DNA from: Flavobacteriales bacterium
GTDB lineage: Bacteria > Bacteroidota > Bacteroidia > Flavobacteriales_F > PHOS-HE28
Reading direction: 5' to 3'
NCBI GenBank assembly: GCA_030584065.1
Contig: CP129489.1
Location: forward strand, 1,698,640 to 1,762,639
Length of the DNA: 64,000 nucleotides
The notes beneath the pieces are model-generated. The model was not told the DNA's origin. It was given only the letters and a program-made list of their open reading frames with translations, and did not search any database. The translations under genes were made by a program, and so were the position numbers. Shown piece by piece: positions 15,772 through 25,522 of the stretch (position 1 is the stretch's first letter; the number at the start of each line of letters is the position of its first letter).

Positions 15772-18666
15772 ATGCCGGTCCCTAATTTCGGCGCCCCTTT
15801 CCCTCACCGCCCGCTCCCCTTGCCCGCCAAGCCCCCTCCTTCCCCCGAAGCCCTGCGAAAGCTCCGCCACGGCTCCATCCGCGTGGAAGGCGCCCGCGTG
15901 CACAACCTGAAGAACGTGAGCGTGGAGATCCCACGCGGCAAGCTGGTGGTCATCACCGGCCTGAGCGGCAGCGGGAAGAGCTCGCTGGCCTTCGACACCC
16001 TCTACGCTGAGGGCCAGCGCCGCTACGTGGAGAGCCTGAGCAGCTATGCCCGCCAGTTCATGGGGCGCTTGGAGAAGCCCGATGTGGACCGCATCATCGG
16101 CATCAGCCCGGCCATCGCCATCGAGCAGAAGGTGCAGACCAGCAACCCGCGCAGCACGGTGGGCACCAGCACCGAGGTCTACGACCACCTGAAGCTCCTC
16201 TTCGCCCGGGCGGGGCGCACCATCAGCCCGGTGAGTGGCCAGCCCGTGAAGCGCCACACCGTGGAGGACGTGGTGGCCGGGGTGAACGGCTACCCGCACG
16301 GCAGCACCGTGCTCATGCTGGCGCCGCTGGCCATCCCCAAGGGGCGCAGCATCAAGGAACACCTGGACATCCTGCAGCAGCAGGGCTATGCCCGCGTCCA
16401 TGACGGCAAGGAAGTGCACCGCATCGAGGACCTGCTGGCCTCCAAGAAAGCGCTGAAAGGCACCTGGTTCCTGGTGGTGGACCGCCTGGCGGCCGTGCCC
16501 GGGGATACGGAGAACGAGAGCCGCGCGGCCGACAGCGCCGAAACCGCCTTCTTCGAAGGACAGGGTGAGCTGATCCTGCTCGGGGAGGACGGGCGCCAGA
16601 TGGCGTTCAGCGACCGTTTCGAAGCCGATGGCATTGCCTTCGAGGAGCCCAGCCCCAACCTCTTCAGCTTCAACGACCCGGTGGGCGCCTGTCCGCAGTG
16701 CGAAGGGTACGGCAGCGTAATCGGCATCGATGCCGACCTGGTGGTCCCGGACAAGCGCTTGAGCGTCTATGATGACTGCGTGGCGCCGTGGCGCGGGGAA
16801 AAGCTGAGCGAGTGGAAGCAGGACTTCATCCGCGACAGCGCCCGTTACGACTTTCCCATCCACCGCCCCTACCGCGAGCTGGATGCCGGGCAGCGCCGCC
16901 TGCTCTGGCAGGGTGCCAAGGGCGTGGCCGGGATCGACCGCTTCTTCCAGTACGTGGAGGAGAAGAGCTACAAGATCCAGTACCGCGTGCTGGCCAGCCG
17001 CTACCGCGGCAAGACCACCTGCCCTGCCTGCGAAGGCACCCGGCTGCGCAAGGAGGCCCGCTATGTGCGCATTGGCGGCCGCGACATCACCGAACTGGCG
17101 CGAATGCCCATCGCCGACTGCCTGCGGTTCTTCGAGGAGCTGCGGCTCGATGAGCATGAGCAGCGCATCGCTGCAAGGCTGCTGAAGGAGATCACCAACC
17201 GGCTGCGTTATCTGGCAGATGTGGGCGTGGGCTACCTCACGCTCGACCGGCGGAGCAACACCCTCAGCGGGGGCGAGACCCAGCGCATCGACCTCGCCAC
17301 CTCATTGGGCAGCAGCCTGGTGGGCAGCCTGTACATCCTGGACGAGCCCAGCATCGGCCTGCACCCGCGCGATACCGAGCGCCTCATCGGCGTACTGAAG
17401 CAGTTGCGCGACCTTGGCAACACGGTGATCGTGGTGGAGCACGACGAAGAGGTGATGCGTGCCGCGGACCACATCATTGACATGGGCCCCATGGCCGGCA
17501 GCCATGGCGGCGAAGTGGTCTTCAGCGGCCCCTTCGGGGCACTCATGGACAGCGACGGCCTCACAGCCCGCTACCTCACCGGCCGGGAGTCGATTCCCAT
17601 GCCCGTGCGCCGCAGGGCCGTGCGCGACAAGCTGCTGCTGCGCGGCGCCCGTGAGCATAACCTCAAGGATATCGACGTCAGCTTCCCGCTGCATATGCTC
17701 ACGGTGGTCACCGGGGTGAGCGGAAGCGGCAAGACCACCCTTGTGAAGCGCATCCTCCATCCCGCGATGAAGCGCCACCTCGATGGCTTCAGTGAGCGGC
17801 CCGGCGAGCACAGCGCGCTGGAGGGCGACCTTGGGCGCATCGAGGCCGTGGAACTGGTGGACCAGAACCCCATCGGACGGAGCAGCCGCAGCAATCCGGT
17901 CACCTACGTGAAGGCCTGGGACGAGGTCCGCCAGCTCTACAGCGAGCTCGACGTGTCAAAGGTCCGCGGCTACAAGCCGAGCCATTTCAGCTTCAACGTG
18001 GATGGTGGCCGTTGCGAGGTCTGCCAGGGCGAGGGCGAGGTGCGCATCGAGATGCAGTTCATGGCCGACATCAGCCTCACCTGCGAAGCCTGCAAGGGCC
18101 GACGGTTCCGTGACGAGATGCTGGACGTGCGCTTCCAAGGGCGGGATGTGGCGGAGCTGCTGGACATGACCGTGGATGATGCCATCGCCTTCTTCTCCGC
18201 GCATCAGGGACTATCCGCCTGCGCACGCATCGTGCAGAAGCTGCTGCCCCTGCAGCAGACCGGCCTTGGCTATGTGAAGCTCGGACAGAGCAGCAGCACG
18301 CTCTCAGGGGGCGAGGCCCAGCGCATCAAGCTGGCCAGCTTCCTCACCAAGGGCCAGGATGAGAAGCCGACCCTGTTCATCTTCGATGAGCCTACCACGG
18401 GCCTGCACTTCCACGACATCGCCAAGCTGCTGAAGGCGCTGGACATGCTCATCACGAACGGCCACAGCGTGATCTGCATCGAGCACAACACCGAGGTGAT
18501 CCTGCGCGCCGACCACGTGATCGACCTGGGCCCCGAGGGGGGCGATGCCGGCGGCCGCCTGCTCTTCGCGGGCACCCCGGAGGACCTGGCCACGCAGGAA
18601 TCGCACACGGGCAGGGCACTGGCGCGCAGCCTGGGCCGCTCAGCGCAGCAGCGTCACATGGCCTGA
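15772..18666 (+). CDS. uvrA: Excinuclease ABC subunit A
   Basis: This 964-aa protein is the damage-recognition ATPase of nucleotide excision repair. Both ABC modules are complete: Walker [10 protein letters not shown] and GVSGSGKTT, signatures LSGGETQRI and LSGGEAQRI, and Walker [11 protein letters not shown] and [10 protein letters not shown]. Zinc-finger cysteines are visible at [16 protein letters not shown] and [16 protein letters not shown]. Conserved homology starts at [14 protein letters not shown] (~residue 32), so the proline-rich first 30 residues are uncertain. A TAATTTCG element lies just after the annotated ATG, and the true start may be further downstream. The 3' end overlaps the convergent surface protein gene by 27 bases. 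Confidence 0.97.
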   Translation: MPVPNFGAPFPHRPLPLPAKPPPSPEALRKLRHGSIRVEGARVHNLKNVSVEIPRGKLVVITGLSGSGKSSLAFDTLYAEGQRRYVESLSSYARQFMGRLEKPDVDRIIGISPAIAIEQKVQTSNPRSTVGTSTEVYDHLKLLFARAGRTISPVSGQPVKRHTVEDVVAGVNGYPHGSTVLMLAPLAIPKGRSIKEHLDILQQQGYARVHDGKEVHRIEDLLASKKALKGTWFLVVDRLAAVPGDTENESRAADSAETAFFEGQGELILLGEDGRQMAFSDRFEADGIAFEEPSPNLFSFNDPVGACPQCEGYGSVIGIDADLVVPDKRLSVYDDCVAPWRGEKLSEWKQDFIRDSARYDFPIHRPYRELDAGQRRLLWQGAKGVAGIDRFFQYVEEKSYKIQYRVLASRYRGKTTCPACEGTRLRKEARYVRIGGRDITELARMPIADCLRFFEELRLDEHEQRIAARLLKEITNRLRYLADVGVGYLTLDRRSNTLSGGETQRIDLATSLGSSLVGSLYILDEPSIGLHPRDTERLIGVLKQLRDLGNTVIVVEHDEEVMRAADHIIDMGPMAGSHGGEVVFSGPFGALMDSDGLTARYLTGRESIPMPVRRRAVRDKLLLRGAREHNLKDIDVSFPLHMLTVVTGVSGSGKTTLVKRILHPAMKRHLDGFSERPGEHSALEGDLGRIEAVELVDQNPIGRSSRSNPVTYVKAWDEVRQLYSELDVSKVRGYKPSHFSFNVDGGRCEVCQGEGEVRIEMQFMADISLTCEACKGRRFRDEMLDVRFQGRDVAELLDMTVDDAIAFFSAHQGLSACARIVQKLLPLQQTGLGYVKLGQSSSTLSGGEAQRIKLASFLTKGQDEKPTLFIFDEPTTGLHFHDIAKLLKALDMLITNGHSVICIEHNTEVILRADHVIDLGPEGGDAGGRLLFAGTPEDLATQESHTGRALARSLGRSAQQRHMA

Positions 18667-21600
18667 AACGGTGACCGGGCCGCCTTCCTTGCAGTACTCC
18701 TTGTAGGTGGCCACCACGTAGTACGTCCCATCGGGCACGGGGTCGCCGTTGTTCTCAAGCTTGCCGTTCCAGCCGTAGGTGCTGGTATTGCTGGCGAACA
18801 CGCGCTGCCCCCATCGGTTGTACACATCCATCTGGAAGTCCGCCGCCTCAATGCCCTCCATCACGAACACCTCATTGTGCCCGTCGCCGTTCGGAGTGAA
18901 CACATTGGGCAGGAATGCCCGTCCGGGCCCGAGGGTGGCGATGGTGACGCGCACGGTATCCGTCACCGTGCAACCCAAGGGGTCGGTGGCGGTGTACCAG
19001 TACTCCCCGGTCCCGTCCACCGCGATGCTCGCAGCCTGGCTCCCGGTGCTCCACGCAATGGATTGCGGCACGAAGGGCGGGGTGAGCGTGGCATCCTGGC
19101 CGGGGCAGATGGTGCGGTCCAGGAGCGGCTCATAGGTCACCGGTTCAGCGACCACCACGGTATCCGCGCCCGTGCAGAATCCATCGGTGACCACCACCAC
19201 GTAGCTGCCGGGCTCGTCCACCGTGATCATCATCGAGGCATCACCGGTGCTCCAGGCGTAGGAGTCGTACCCCGAGCCGGCGTTCAGCAGCACCGAGCCG
19301 CCATCGCAGAGCCCGAGGGGCGACTCCAGATCGAGGCCGATGCCGGGAAGCCCGATGGTGATGACCTGCGAGGCATATGCTGTGTCCGCGCAGGTGGCAT
19401 CCACGATGCCCAGGGTCACCGTGTAGTCGCCAGGGCCGGCGTAGGGGTGCACCGGGTTGGTCTGTGCCGAGCCCGAGCCATCGCCGAAGTCCCACAGGTA
19501 GATGCTGCTGCCGGTGCTGGAGTTGAAGAACTCCGCCGAGAACGCATCGCAGTCGCCGGTGGGCACTGCGGAGAACGCCGGCTGCAGGTCCGCGGGGGGC
19601 ACCACGGTGATCTCCGCATACGCCGTGTCGATGGCGACGCAGAGGCCGGTGGCCGTTCCCACGAGCATGATCGTGTAGGTGCCCGGCGCCGCATACAGGT
19701 GGGCGAGCGTGGCCTCGGTGCTGGCCGGCGATCCATCGCCCAGGTCCCAAAGCCATTCATCGGCGGTGCCCACGGCAGTGAGCACGATGGGGTCCTCCAG
19801 GCAGAGGAGGGCGCTGCTGATGCTGGCTTCGATGTTCACCTGCACATTCTGCTCGAAGTCGATCTTGAAGACGCCGAGGTTGCAGTTCATGCCATTGTCC
19901 GTGCTGCTCCATGCGCCCGGCGTGGTGGGGAAGGTGGTGGCACCGAAGCCGCATCCGGCGCAGACGGCCTGATACACGATGCCATCCTTATCGAACCGGC
20001 TGGTGCCCCCGTCCACGTGCTCGGCGGCCGTGCCGCCGAAGAAGGTGGCATAGGCGAGCGATGAGGCGTCCGCATTCAGCACCATCAGGTAGAAATCACT
20101 GCCGTCGGTGGTGGGCTGGTAGGCATCGGCGGTCACAGGGAGCCCGATCGTGGTGCTGAAGTTGGGGGTGGCCACATTGTTGGTGGTGCCGCCCCAGCCG
20201 CTGAAGTAGATCTGCCCGCAATCGCTCACGAGGAAGGCTGAGGGCGAGATGTCCTCTGTGCCGGTGCTTCCGATGCGGGTGCTCCACTGCGAGGCGGACA
20301 GGTCGGCCGAGAGCTTATGGATGAACTGCGAGCCCGACGGATTGGCATAGACGCCGGGCGACACGGGATAAGCGCCGCTCGTCTGCCCCACCACATAGAC
20401 GAGCCCGGCGGCGTCGATCTGCACGAAATAGCATTGGTCGTAGGCCGATGTGCCGAGGTAGGTGCCGCTGAGCAGCACCGTGCCCTCTGCTGCGTAGCGT
20501 GCGATGAATCCATCCACGCCTCCATTGGCCGAGGGGTCGAATGCAGGGCCCGGGAAGACCAGGTTCGCGCTGGAGGTGCCGCCGGTGACGTACACCTCGC
20601 CCGCGCTGTTGAACTGCACGCCATAGGCGGCATCGTCGATGGCGCCCCCGAGGTAGGTGGCCCAATCGAGTGCCGTGAGCCCTGCATCCAGTCGGAACAC
20701 GAAGCCATCGAGGGCTCCTCCACCGAAGGCCTGCTGCGGGGCGCCGGCGGTCACCGGCATGTTGGTGCTGCCCGTGCAGGTGGCCACCACCGGGCGTTCC
20801 TGCGCATCGAGCGCAATCTCCCCGCGGAAGGGATCGCCATAGTTATAGGCGAGGTTGAAGCTGGAGTTGACTCCGTCGTTTCCCGCCCCCCCCACGTAGG
20901 TGCTGCCAATGAGCGCGGTGGCGTCGGCGCTCAGGTGGGCCACCACCACATCCACGCCGTTGTCGTGGCTGAACCCATAGCTGGCATTGAGCGAGATGAA
21001 GCTGCCGCCGTTGAACGTTGCATCGTGCGCACCCGCTGTGGCGGGGAAGTTGGCCGATCCGGTGGTGCCGAGCACATACAACTCGTCCAGGCTGTTCACC
21101 ACCAGGCTGTGCGGCGCCTCGTTGAGCGAGCCGCCCAGGTAGGTGCTCCAGACCAGCGCATCGCCCGACGGGGTGAACTTGCTCACCCCGATGTCGATGG
21201 TGCCCCCTTGGAAGCTGGCCTGCTGCACGCCGGTGGTGACGGGGTACCCCATGCCGAAGACGATGCCTGCGCCATAGAGGTGCCCATCATCATCATAGGT
21301 GGCCGTGAAGCCGAAGTTGTCCGCGAAGCTGCCCACGTAACTGCTGAAGGTCACCACCGGGTCGATCACCAGCGTGAGCGATGGGTCATAGCCGTCCGGG
21401 AAGGCGTACCGCACCTGGTCGCCCTCCTGGATGAACGCGCAGGACACGGGGATGCGTCGGCCATCGGATTCGCTCCAGGCCACCGGCCGTTGCTCGATGA
21501 CCGTGCCGGCCGTGGTGGCGATGTAGGCCATGCCGTCGCGCACCTCCAGGCCCTCATGGCCCTCATAGCGCAGGCCGATGCGGCCGGGATCCGCGCCCGG

Positions 21601-22074
21601 GGCCACCACCCAGTCGTACTTCAGGCCGCGCTCGCCATGAACGTGGAGGTCGATGCCCGGATAGACCTCCTCCAGCCGCACACCGCCGTAGATGCCGACG
21701 CCGCCGGCCCACTTGGAGGGGTCGTCGCCGATGAAGTAGTTCGCGTAATGGGGCTGTCGCTCCTCGGCCCTGTGGGCTAGTGCCGCGCCACCTACGAAGT
21801 GCGCCTTGAAGGCGTGCTCCCGGTAGGGCTCGAAGGGCTCATCCTTCGGCCGCGCGTGCTGCATCCCTCCGCTCCGCAGCACGTACGTGAAGGCGGATGG
21901 CTCGATGAAGACAGCACCGCCAGGGGTCATCGCCCGGTACAGCGCCTGTTGCGGCCATTGGCCCTTGTTCTCATGGAACTCCAAGCCTCGGCCGGCAGCG
22001 CCGTGTGCATGGTCATGGGCGACGGCCGCGATGGCCTGAGCCAGCAAGGCGCCCGAAAGGATGATTCCGCGCAT
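18640..22074 (-). CDS. Giant surface protein: DUF7948, SBBP repeats, 2 PKD, T9SS type B domain
   Basis: This 1144-aa protein has a signal peptide (residues ~1-20) followed by a His/Asp cluster HDHAHG. A DUF7948-like domain (~30-245) starts with FHENKGQW and includes DPSKWAGGVGIYGGVR. SBBP-type beta-propeller repeats (~250-720) recur as STYLGG...D..., with FPATAGA-like turns. Two PKD domains follow (WLWDLGDGSP, YLWDFGDGSG; ~730-900), then two W-S-T-G blocks. The protein ends with a gliding-motility/T9SS type B domain (PNVFTPNGDGHNEVF ... VYNRWGQRVF). It should be secreted and held at the cell surface. It is the last of three tandem paralogues. The start at 22074 fits the signal peptide. Confidence 0.9.
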   Translation of the reverse strand: MRGIILSGALLAQAIAAVAHDHAHGAAGRGLEFHENKGQWPQQALYRAMTPGGAVFIEPSAFTYVLRSGGMQHARPKDEPFEPYREHAFKAHFVGGAALAHRAEERQPHYANYFIGDDPSKWAGGVGIYGGVRLEEVYPGIDLHVHGERGLKYDWVVAPGADPGRIGLRYEGHEGLEVRDGMAYIATTAGTVIEQRPVAWSESDGRRIPVSCAFIQEGDQVRYAFPDGYDPSLTLVIDPVVTFSSYVGSFADNFGFTATYDDDGHLYGAGIVFGMGYPVTTGVQQASFQGGTIDIGVSKFTPSGDALVWSTYLGGSLNEAPHSLVVNSLDELYVLGTTGSANFPATAGAHDATFNGGSFISLNASYGFSHDNGVDVVVAHLSADATALIGSTYVGGAGNDGVNSSFNLAYNYGDPFRGEIALDAQERPVVATCTGSTNMPVTAGAPQQAFGGGALDGFVFRLDAGLTALDWATYLGGAIDDAAYGVQFNSAGEVYVTGGTSSANLVFPGPAFDPSANGGVDGFIARYAAEGTVLLSGTYLGTSAYDQCYFVQIDAAGLVYVVGQTSGAYPVSPGVYANPSGSQFIHKLSADLSASQWSTRIGSTGTEDISPSAFLVSDCGQIYFSGWGGTTNNVATPNFSTTIGLPVTADAYQPTTDGSDFYLMVLNADASSLAYATFFGGTAAEHVDGGTSRFDKDGIVYQAVCAGCGFGATTFPTTPGAWSSTDNGMNCNLGVFKIDFEQNVQVNIEASISSALLCLEDPIVLTAVGTADEWLWDLGDGSPASTEATLAHLYAAPGTYTIMLVGTATGLCVAIDTAYAEITVVPPADLQPAFSAVPTGDCDAFSAEFFNSSTGSSIYLWDFGDGSGSAQTNPVHPYAGPGDYTVTLGIVDATCADTAYASQVITIGLPGIGLDLESPLGLCDGGSVLLNAGSGYDSYAWSTGDASMMITVDEPGSYVVVVTDGFCTGADTVVVAEPVTYEPLLDRTICPGQDATLTPPFVPQSIAWSTGSQAASIAVDGTGEYWYTATDPLGCTVTDTVRVTIATLGPGRAFLPNVFTPNGDGHNEVFVMEGIEAADFQMDVYNRWGQRVFASNTSTYGWNGKLENNGDPVPDGTYYVVATYKEYCKEGGPVTVSGHVTLLR

Positions 22075-22114
22075 GCGTCGAATGTAGCACTGAAGGGATG
22101 AACGGTTGAGGGGC

Positions 22115-25100
22115 TCAGCGCAACAGGGTGACATGGCCGGCCTTGCTCACCTCCGGCTGATCCGCGCAGGCATCCTTGTAGCTGATGATGTAGTAGTAGG
22201 TGCCATCCGGAACGGGCGCGTCAGCCGCATTCTCCAAGTTGCCCTTCCAGCCCTTGGTGGAATCGGCCGTGCGGTACATGAGCTGTCCCCAGCGGTTGAA
22301 CACCTCCATGCTGAATTGCTGCACGCCCAGGCCGGCCACCTCGAACGTGTCGTTCACGCCGTCTCCATTGGGCGTGAAGACATTGGGGATGAATGCCTGG
22401 CCCGATGAGGTCGCGAGGTAGCTCACCACCACGGTATCCTGGAAGAGGCAGCCGAAGCCATCCGTGGCGATGAAGGAGTAGGCGCCGTCTCCGCTCACGC
22501 TGATGGTCTCGTCCGTCTCGCCGGTGCTCCACGCGATGGACTGCGGCTCGAAGTTGGGCGCGAGCATCACGGGCCTCCCCGGGCAGGTCTGGACGTCTGC
22601 CATGCCCTGCGGCGGGGCCACCGGCACCACTTGCACGTCGTCAGCGGCATCGCAGAACCCGAGCTCCACGGAAAGGGCGTACTGGCCCGGCTCGGCCACG
22701 GTGATCATCTGCGCGGTCTCCCCCGTGGACCAGGCGTAGCCGTCGAAACCGGATCCGCCATCAAGCATGACCGTGCCACCTGGGCACAGGTACACGGGCG
22801 AGGGCAGGTCGATCTCCAGGGTGGCCGGCGGCACCTCCACGGTCATGCTGTAGCTGTCGGAGACCTGGCACGCCTGGTCGATCACGGTGATGGTGTAGCT
22901 GTAGCTGCCGGGGCCGCTCAGGGTCACATAGGGGTTCGGCTGGTTGCTCGGCGTGCCGCCCAGGTCCCAGAGCACGATGCTGCTGCCCGTGCTCTGGTTG
23001 GTGAGCTGAACGCCATAGGCCGTGCAGGAACTCACCGGATCCGCGGTGAACAGCGCCTCGAGCTGCGCCGGGTCGGTGATGAGCACCGAGATGAACATGG
23101 TGTCGGCGATGTTGCAGCTCGTGCTGTCGGTGCCGATGAGCATCACTTGGTAGGTGCCGGGCTCGGTGTAGGTGTGCACGAACTGGGTGCCGCCATTCAC
23201 CACGGTGCCGTCACCGAGGTCCCAGACCAGCTCGGTGGCATTGCTGCTGCCATTGAACGTGATGGTGGCCGGGGCGCACCCCGTGGTGGCGCTAGCGCTC
23301 AGGTCCACATTCACGCCGCTCTGCTCGAAGTCGATCTTGAAGACGCCGAGGTCCCATCCCACATTGTTCGTGGGGGCATAGGAACCGGGCGTGGTGGGCA
23401 TGCTCTGGCCGCCGCTGCACACGCCCTGGTAGATCACGCCGCGCTTATCGAAGCGGCTGGTTCCGCCATCCACATGGCTGCCGCCATAGTAGCTGCCGAA
23501 CAACAGCCCTGCCATGTCCACGTCGTAGCAGGCCAGGTAGAAGCGGCTGCTCCCGGGCCCGTACAGCGCGTCGGGGGTGGTCTCCCAGGTGCCGTTGGGA
23601 TTGTACCCGCTGATGTAGATGCGGTTGCACACGTCCACCAGGAATGCCACGGGGGCGAGCATCTGGCCCGAACCGCCTTGGCTGCCGAGCTTGGTGGTGA
23701 ACACCGGCGTGGTCAGCCCGGGATCGAAGCTTGCGATGAAGATGGATCCATTGGGCTGGCCGTAGATGCCGGCAGGTGCGATGGGGATGGCGCCATTGCT
23801 CTGGCCGTAGATGTAGACGTCGCTTTCGTTATCGAGCTCGATGAAGTAGGCCATGTCATCACCGCTCGTACCGAAATAGGTGCCGGCCAGCAGGGCGCTC
23901 CCGTCCAAGGAGAGCTTCACGATGTAGCCGTCGCGCCCCCCGCCTTGGTAGGCTGGCTGGTATCCGCTGCCGGACATGGGGAAGTCGCTGCTCATCGTAC
24001 CGCCGCAGACATAGATACCGCCGCCATCGAGCCGCAATCCGAGGCCGTTGTCGCCGGCCGCCCCGCCGAGGTAGGTGCTCATCAGGAGCGTGGAGCAGGT
24101 GGGGTCCAGGCCGGTGACCACGGCATCCTGCGCCCCGGCAAGGGCGGGCTGGATCGCACCGGATGCCACCGGGTAATCGGCGCTCTGGGTTGCGGAGGCG
24201 ATGTAGATGTTGCCGGCCGGGTCCACCATCACCTCCCCGCGATAGGTATCCCCGTAGTTGACGGTCATCGTCTGCCGGCCATCCTGCCCGGCCCCTCCGA
24301 GATAGGTGCTGCCCACGAGTGCCGTGGCATCGGCGGAGAGGTGGAACACCGCGATATCGCTGCCGCCGTTCGCGGTCGCATCGAATGCCCCGGCGGTGAC
24401 GGGGAAATCGGTGCTCGTGGTGCTGCCCAGCACGCACAGGCCGCCCGAGGCATTCACGATCATGCTGTGCGGCTTGTCATCGCCGGTGCCCCCGATATAG
24501 GTAGCGTAAAGCAGCTCGGTGGCATCGGGGCTGAACTTGTTCACCACGATATCGGTGCCGCTGCCACCGGCCGGCGAAGCTTGGAACGCCCCCAGGGATG
24601 AGGGGAAACCGGCCCCGAAGTTCTGCGCTCCTCCGTAGATGTTGCCTTCGGCATCGAAGGTGCTGCAATGCCCATAGTTGCTCGCTCCGACCTGACCGCT
24701 GTAGGTGGCGCCCATCAGCACCGGATCGATCACGAAGGGCCTTCCCTCCTCCACCCCTTGAGGGAAGCTGAACCCGACCACGTCGCCGGTCAGGCTGAAC
24801 GCGCACGCCAAGGGGCTGCGGTCATCGGCATACCAGGCCACCGGCCGCATCTCGGTCATCTCGCCAACGCTCGTGCGCAGCACGAGGTTCCCGCCGGCAT
24901 CGACGGACACCCCATCAAGGCCCTCATAGCGGAAGGCGATCCGGGCATGGTCCGCACCTGCGGCCACCAGCAGGTCGTACTTCACCGATGCGCCCTCGCT
25001 GTGCCAGAGCATGTCGATCCCCGGCCAGACCTCCGAATAGCGCACGGCACCGTACAGCGGCACGCGCGTCGACCATTTCGAGGGGTCGTTGCCCAGATAG

Positions 25101-25510
25101 TAGTTGTGATGGGCGCTGTGGGGCTCCCCACCGCGGATGGCGGCCGCTCGGTTCCCCTCCACGAAGCGCATGCGCCAGGCGTGCCCGCGGAGCATGAATG
25201 CCTGCTGGCGCTCCGGATCCCACTGGATGTACTCGTGCATCAGGTCCGCCGCGTCATCCTGGTAGCGCGACCACGTGACGCCATCGGCCTGCAGGAACAT
25301 GGCGCTTGTGGGGAAGGATGCCTTGAATCGGACCGCGGACGGCCACTGTCCCTGGTTCGGCACGTATCGCACCTCGGCCTCTCCAGTCCCGGCATGCGCA
25401 TGGTCATGCGCCCTAGCCGGTCCGCCTCCCATCAGCAGGGCCACAGGTCCCATCAGAGCCGCCAGCGCCCGCATGCGGGCCATCCCCGCTTGGATCATGG
25501 TATTCATCAT
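22115..25510 (-). CDS. Giant surface protein: DUF7948, SBBP repeats, 2 PKD, T9SS type B domain (middle paralogue)
   Basis: This 1131-aa protein has the same order of domains as its neighbours. A signal peptide is followed by HDHAHAG and a DUF7948-like region beginning VPNQGQWPSAV. SBBP repeats run to ~residue 720 (ATYIGGTGDDKPHSM, STYLGGAGQDG). Two PKD-like domains follow (LVWDLGDGT; the second degenerate, VLWDLGGTPS). The type B sorting domain is PNVFTPNGDGVNDTF ... VFNRWGQLMY. Several Met codons crowd the start (M1, M2, M5, M10), so the exact one is uncertain. Only 40 bases separate it from the paralogue downstream and 12 from the one upstream, so the three probably form one transcript. Confidence 0.9.
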   Translation of the reverse strand: MMNTMIQAGMARMRALAALMGPVALLMGGGPARAHDHAHAGTGEAEVRYVPNQGQWPSAVRFKASFPTSAMFLQADGVTWSRYQDDAADLMHEYIQWDPERQQAFMLRGHAWRMRFVEGNRAAAIRGGEPHSAHHNYYLGNDPSKWSTRVPLYGAVRYSEVWPGIDMLWHSEGASVKYDLLVAAGADHARIAFRYEGLDGVSVDAGGNLVLRTSVGEMTEMRPVAWYADDRSPLACAFSLTGDVVGFSFPQGVEEGRPFVIDPVLMGATYSGQVGASNYGHCSTFDAEGNIYGGAQNFGAGFPSSLGAFQASPAGGSGTDIVVNKFSPDATELLYATYIGGTGDDKPHSMIVNASGGLCVLGSTTSTDFPVTAGAFDATANGGSDIAVFHLSADATALVGSTYLGGAGQDGRQTMTVNYGDTYRGEVMVDPAGNIYIASATQSADYPVASGAIQPALAGAQDAVVTGLDPTCSTLLMSTYLGGAAGDNGLGLRLDGGGIYVCGGTMSSDFPMSGSGYQPAYQGGGRDGYIVKLSLDGSALLAGTYFGTSGDDMAYFIELDNESDVYIYGQSNGAIPIAPAGIYGQPNGSIFIASFDPGLTTPVFTTKLGSQGGSGQMLAPVAFLVDVCNRIYISGYNPNGTWETTPDALYGPGSSRFYLACYDVDMAGLLFGSYYGGSHVDGGTSRFDKRGVIYQGVCSGGQSMPTTPGSYAPTNNVGWDLGVFKIDFEQSGVNVDLSASATTGCAPATITFNGSSNATELVWDLGDGTVVNGGTQFVHTYTEPGTYQVMLIGTDSTSCNIADTMFISVLITDPAQLEALFTADPVSSCTAYGVQLTNQSTGSSIVLWDLGGTPSNQPNPYVTLSGPGSYSYTITVIDQACQVSDSYSMTVEVPPATLEIDLPSPVYLCPGGTVMLDGGSGFDGYAWSTGETAQMITVAEPGQYALSVELGFCDAADDVQVVPVAPPQGMADVQTCPGRPVMLAPNFEPQSIAWSTGETDETISVSGDGAYSFIATDGFGCLFQDTVVVSYLATSSGQAFIPNVFTPNGDGVNDTFEVAGLGVQQFSMEVFNRWGQLMYRTADSTKGWKGNLENAADAPVPDGTYYYIISYKDACADQPEVSKAGHVTLLR

Positions 25511-25522
25511 TGGAACGTATTG

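Noticed and set aside
22631..24601. 656-aa plus-strand frame opposite the middle giant paralogue
   Set aside because: Antisense shadow with A/G/H/V bias; the minus-strand protein has a complete domain series.
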